Position numbers and translations under genes: made by a program
The notes under the pieces: generated by a model
The model's input: the letters and a program-made list of their open reading frames with translations, nothing else
What the model was told of the DNA's origin: nothing
Databases searched by the model: none
Part shown: piece after piece, positions 60,571 to 64,000 of the stretch
Layout: each line of letters opens with the position of its first letter
Position numbering within the stretch: position 1 is the first letter of the stretch
Source: Rattus norvegicus
Lineage: Eukaryota > Chordata > Mammalia > Rodentia > Muridae
Length of the DNA: 64,000 nucleotides
Direction: 5' to 3'
Assembly (NCBI RefSeq): GCF_036323735.1
Contig: NC_086022.1
Coordinates: forward strand, 65,979,202-66,043,201

Positions 60571-61037
60571 TGTGTCATTTTCTGCCTCTGGAGAACATGT
60601 GGATATCTATGATCTATGCAGTTGCTTGCTATTATAGGCAAGGAAGCATCTATAGCAGTGGAAATAATGACTCCAGACCTGTAACTGAGGGTAAAAGACA
60701 TTGAAGACATTCTTCATCAACCTACCCCTGTCCCCAAGTCTAGACAGGAAGCTACTGAGGAAAGCCCTTAAAATTGTGACAAAGATGCTGAAGTATAACC
60801 GTTTACAGTTGATGGCATCTGGTGGAGCAGGGAGATGGGAAAGGACTCAATTATCTTTAAAAAGCTGGCCACTGGAAGTCTGACCATGCTTCAATGAGTA
60901 TATGGGCAAAGCAAATTAATTGCTTATTTGGAGGAAGGGTACAGGATAAGAGGGCGGACCTGGAAAGAATGGGAAGAGAGTATGATTGGAATGCATTGTA
61001 TACAATTCACAAGTAATCAATAAAATATTAGGTTGGG
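60571..61037 (+). mobile_element. L1 3' UTR inserted into the L1 ORF1 region, plus orientation
   Basis: The 3' part matches an old rodent L1 tail: GGAAAGAATGGGAAGAGAGT, ATGATTGGAATGCATTGTAT and AAGTAATCAATAAAATATTA. The host L1 sequence AATAAAGAAAG occurs just before the insert (60553-60563) and as AATAAAGAAAAG just after it (about 61039-61050), consistent with a target-site duplication. Confidence 0.7.
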
Positions 61038-61575
61038 AAAATAAAGAAAAGATATTAAAAGCTAAAAGGGAGAAAGAAATACCTATTTAACAGAAAAAAT
61101 TTAAAGCCAGAAGCACCTGGAAAAGTATATTTCAAGTTTTGAAAAATTATAACTGTCATCTCACACTATTATACCCAGTAAAAATTTTTATTAAAATTGA
61201 TGGAAACTTCCCATGATGAAAACAGATTAAAGGACATTATGACTTATAAGCCAGCACCATAGAGAATATCAGAAGGAAAACAATTAACTTTAGTCTGAGG
61301 AATATAAATGGCCCTCAAATTATTCTGCACACTAAAAAGGAAAGAAACACTTCCAAATTATTTTTAGGAAGCCATTAATACTCTGATATCAAACCTAGTA
61401 AAATACCAAACAAAAAGAGGGAAATTATAGGTCAGATTCCTTAATGAAAATAAATACATGTGAAAGATATCAACACCATATTTGCAAACCAAATTCATGA
61501 ACATATAAAAAAGATCATCACCTAAAATCAAATTGAATTTATGCCAAAGATTCTGGATAGTTCAACATATATAAA
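61038..61575 (+). pseudogene. Decayed L1: ORF1 C-terminal part to ORF2
   Basis: Resumes with AAAGATATTAAAAGCTAAAA, then AAAGCCAGAAGCACCTGGAA, CACACTATTATACCCAGTAA and AAAATTGATGGAAACTTCCC, the ORF1 RNA-binding and C-terminal region. From about 61460 it matches ORF2 upstream of the RT active site (TTTGCAAACCAAATTCATGA, AAAAAAGATCATCACC, GAATTTATGCCAAAGATTCT). The ORF2 endonuclease region is missing between them, so this L1 is internally deleted as well as frame-broken. Confidence 0.75.
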
Positions 61576-61961
61576 CTGTAGTATTTTGAATATGCTTGGC
61601 CCTTGGGTAGTGACTCTATTTGGAGGTGTGGCCTTGTTGGAGTAGGTGTAGTCTTGTTGGAGGAAGTTCATGAATTATGGGTGGGCTTTGAAGTCCCATG
61701 CTCAATCTCTGCCCAGAGAGGAACAGAGTCTCCTTCTGGTTGCCTGCAGAAGACATTCTTCTCCTTGCTGCCTTTTGATCAAGATGTAGACCTCTTGGCT
61801 CTTTCAGCACCATGTCTGCCTGGATGCTGCCATGCTTCCCACCCTGATGATAATGGACTGAACCTCTGAAACTGTAAGCCAGTCTCAATTAAATGTTGTC
61901 ATGTGGAAGAGTTGCTTTGGCTATGGTGTCTCTTCATAGCAGTGGAAACCCACTAAGACAT
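61576..61961 (+). mobile_element. Rodent dispersed repeat inserted in L1 ORF2, family not named
   Basis: Recognisable as a common rodent repeat: TTGAATATGCTTGGCCCTTG, GGAGGTGTGGCCTTGTTGGA, GAGGAACAGAGTCTCCTTCT, GGTTGCCTGCAGAAGACATT, CACCATGTCTGCCTGGATGC, GATGATAATGGACTGAACCT and TTAAATGTTGTC. I am confident that it is a repeat and unsure of the family name. The host L1 reads continuously across it (…GGATAGTTCAACATATATAA / AACCAATAATAAATCTAATC…). Open frames at 61603-61888 are readings of this repeat. Confidence 0.75.
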
Positions 61962-62735
61962 GAACCAATAATAAATCTAATCCACCACATATAAAACAGA
62001 AGAATATAACTATGTGATCATCTCATTAGATGCAAAAATGCCTTTCTCAAAATGCAGCATCTATTCATGTTAAAAATCCTAAAATTTATGAACACAGGGG
62101 ACACATCTCAATATAAAAAAGCAATAAATAGAAACCATGCAGCCAACATCACACTAAATTGAGAAAACTCAATGGATTTCCACTCAATTCAGAAATAAGA
62201 CAGGGATATCCACTCTCCCACGCCTCTTCTGCATAGTTCTTGAAGTTTTAGCTAAATAAGACAACTGACAGAGATAAAGTGACACAAATATGGAAAGGAG
62301 ATAATGTCTCTACATTGGCAGTTGATATTATTCTATATTTCCATATGCAGATGATATTATATATTTGCATATGCAGATGATATGGTGCAGTGTCTGCATT
62401 TGAAGATGATATGATAGTATATATAAAATATCCTATGGACTCCATCAGAAAACTCCACTAGCTGAAAAATACATTTGGCAATGTGGTGTGATACAAAATT
62501 ATATGAAAATATCAGTACTCTTCCTATATACCCAATACCACAGAGCTGTAGTAATAAAAGCAGCATGGTATTATCTGTTTTTTTTTAAAGACAGATTTAT
62601 CAGTTAACTAAAATAGAAGATATAAAGTCTACAGCCATGTGATTTTTGACAAAGAGACTAAAAATGCACATTGGAGGAAATACAGAAGTACTGGTGAAAT
62701 AAGATAGCCATATGCAAAAGAATAAAGCAAGATCT
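61962..62735 (+). pseudogene. Decayed L1: ORF2 reverse-transcriptase region
   Basis: Matches ORF2 RT in order: AATCCACCACATATAAAACA, GTGATCATCTCATTAGATGC, GACAGGGATATCCACTCTCC and the active-site segment around 62347-62420, then CACAGAGCTGTAGTAATAAA and TGTGATTTTTGACAAAGAGA. The FADD active-site coding segment occurs three times in degenerate form instead of once. Stops and frameshifts occur throughout. Confidence 0.85.
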
Positions 62736-63390
62736 TTTAAAAATTTTATTATTTCCTCATATGATACATCTCAACCGCAGCCTCCTCTTCCTCCACACCT
62801 TCCAGATTTCCCTACCTCCTTTTCTGACCAGATCCACTGCTCCTCCATTTCCCTTCAGAAAAGAGCAGACCGCCCAGGAATATAAATCAACACAGCATAA
62901 CAAGATGCAATAAGGCTAGGCACAAACCCTCATATGAAGGATGTTTAAGGCAACCCAGAGGATGGAAAGGGTCTTAAGAGCAGACAGATGAGTCATAGAT
63001 ACCCATACTTCCCCTGTTAGGAGTTCCAGAAATACCCCCAAGCTAGACAACCACAATATATATGCAGAGAACCTTGGTCAGACTCAAGCAGGCTCCTTGA
63101 TTTCCACTTCGTCTCTGTGAGCCTCTATGAGCTCTGCTCAGTTGATTCTCTGGGCAGTGTTCTCCTGGTCTTCTCAACCTTACTGGCTCCTACAATGCTT
63201 TCTCCCCTTCTTCCACCCGTTCCCCAAGCTCTGCCTAATGTTTAGTCATGGATCCCTGCATCTCTTCCCATTAAGCACTGGAGGAAGTCTCTCCAGTGAT
63301 GACTCAGCCAGGCACAGGTCTGTGAGTAAAGCAGATCACTGGGAAACATTTCATTGAGCTGTTGTTTCGTTTTGTTGCTGGCTGTGTTCT
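62736..63390 (-). mobile_element. Lx-type L1 3' end inserted into L1 ORF2, minus orientation
   Basis: The plus strand shows reverse-complement L1 3' UTR landmarks: GACTCAAGCAGGCTCCTTGA, GTCTCTGTGAGCCTCTATGA, TTGATTCTCTGGGCAG, CTGGCTCCTACAATGCTTTC, CCCCAAGCTCTGCCTAATGT and AAACATTTCATTGAGCTGTT. The host L1 resumes immediately after it with CCCTGTACAAAACTC. Boundaries are good to about 5-10 bp. No target-site duplication is evident. Confidence 0.8.
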
Positions 63391-63560
63391 TCCCTGTACA
63401 AAACTCAATTCCAAACAGATGAGGGGCTTTGACATAAAACCTGATTCTCTCAAACTGATGGAGATCATAGGAACTGTGCTTCAACTTATGTGCACAGGGA
63501 AGGAACTTCCGAAGAACACCCTGGCCGTGCTGTCCGTAAGCCCAATGAAATTTCAATTGT
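63391..63560 (+). pseudogene. Decayed L1: ORF2 downstream of RT
   Basis: Matches ORF2 DNA in order: CTGTACAAAACTCAATTCCA, TTTGACATAAAACCTGATTC, ATGTGCACAGGGAAGGAACT and CCGAAGAACACCCTGG. The 81-residue open frame at 63362-63607 runs over this segment and is not a gene. Confidence 0.8.
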
Positions 63561-64000
63561 CAAAAGGACATTATTTGATATATTCTCAAATGTTAACCAT
63601 AAACTAGAATGAATATAAAAGTGATAAACATGAACAGGAATAGTTATGAAACTGTGAGAGATGTTAATGGCAACATAAATATACTTTTACTTATCAGGTT
63701 TCAGTCAAAGGTAGGGAGACTGTGTTTTAAAGACACAATTTATCCCTCGGCTACATTTTACATGGGCTATAATTCTAGGAAAATATCTTTAAAAAAACAA
63801 ATAATCTGACACAAAGACATATCTTTGGAGACTAAAAACAAAACAAAGACTAGGACTAGGATACATAGACTATGATTTATTGGGACTGGTATACATGCAT
63901 ACATCTTGTATGCAGCAAGACAGGTGTATGTATGTTCATGGTTTTGGTCAGAAGGAAGCAGAGCTTGCTTGTATAATGCTGTGGTTAAAAATGATTTTTT
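63561..64000. other. AT-rich right end, no gene seen
   Basis: No recognisable repeat or exon after the L1 ORF2 fragment. The 66-residue frame at 63609-63809 is unsupported. Confidence 0.5.

Noticed and set aside
63362..63607. 81-residue plus-strand open frame
   Set aside because: It spans the junction of an Lx insertion and an L1 ORF2 remnant.
1..64000. CRISPR array, prokaryotic defence system, phage or operon
   Set aside because: The repeats are microsatellites and rodent retroelements. There are no spacers of regular length, no dense gene packing and no bacterial signals.

Overview
This window is mammalian nuclear DNA, very probably rat (Rattus). The evidence is the repeat content: tRNA-Ala-derived ID SINEs (one with a perfect 16-bp target-site duplication), B1, B2 and B4 SINEs, rat-type L1 3' ends, older Lx-type L1 3' ends, a URR1-like rodent DNA transposon, and many long (CA)n/(GT)n microsatellites. 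There are no operons, ribosome-binding sites, CRISPR arrays or phage-like gene blocks. The family names given for repeats rest on recalled consensus sequences, not on a search.

Layout. About 1-1.9 kb is ordinary flank with one young ID element and a (GGT)n tract. About 2.0-3.5 kb is the only GC/CpG-rich stretch and looks like a promoter. It contains a GC box and a candidate 190-bp first exon (about 2530-2719) that has no ATG and ends in a good splice donor. From about 3.5 kb onward the window is AT-rich, intron-like or intergenic DNA with microsatellites and retroelements. Around 11.3-14.1 kb three L1 3' ends lie close together in alternating orientation. About 14-25 kb and 38-46 kb are mostly single-copy. 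At 53.8 kb a short open exon candidate (53840-53934) has a pyrimidine-rich acceptor, an ATG in good context and a donor. If the 2.5-kb exon is spliced to it, the joined message has an in-frame stop upstream of its first ATG. This supports, without proving, a plus-strand gene with a first intron of about 51 kb whose remaining exons lie beyond the window. I could not identify the gene.

The right end (about 59.9-63.6 kb) is a decayed plus-strand L1 (ORF1 plus ORF2 reverse transcriptase) into which three other elements have inserted. Every long ORF in the window is either a microsatellite translation, an L1 remnant or chance.

I found no convincing new biological system. The best leads are the split-gene model, a 55-bp imperfect hairpin at 22.66 kb, a GC-rich tandem duplication at 35.25 kb, a 24-bp minisatellite at 8.6 kb and the nested L1 with a triplicated active-site motif.
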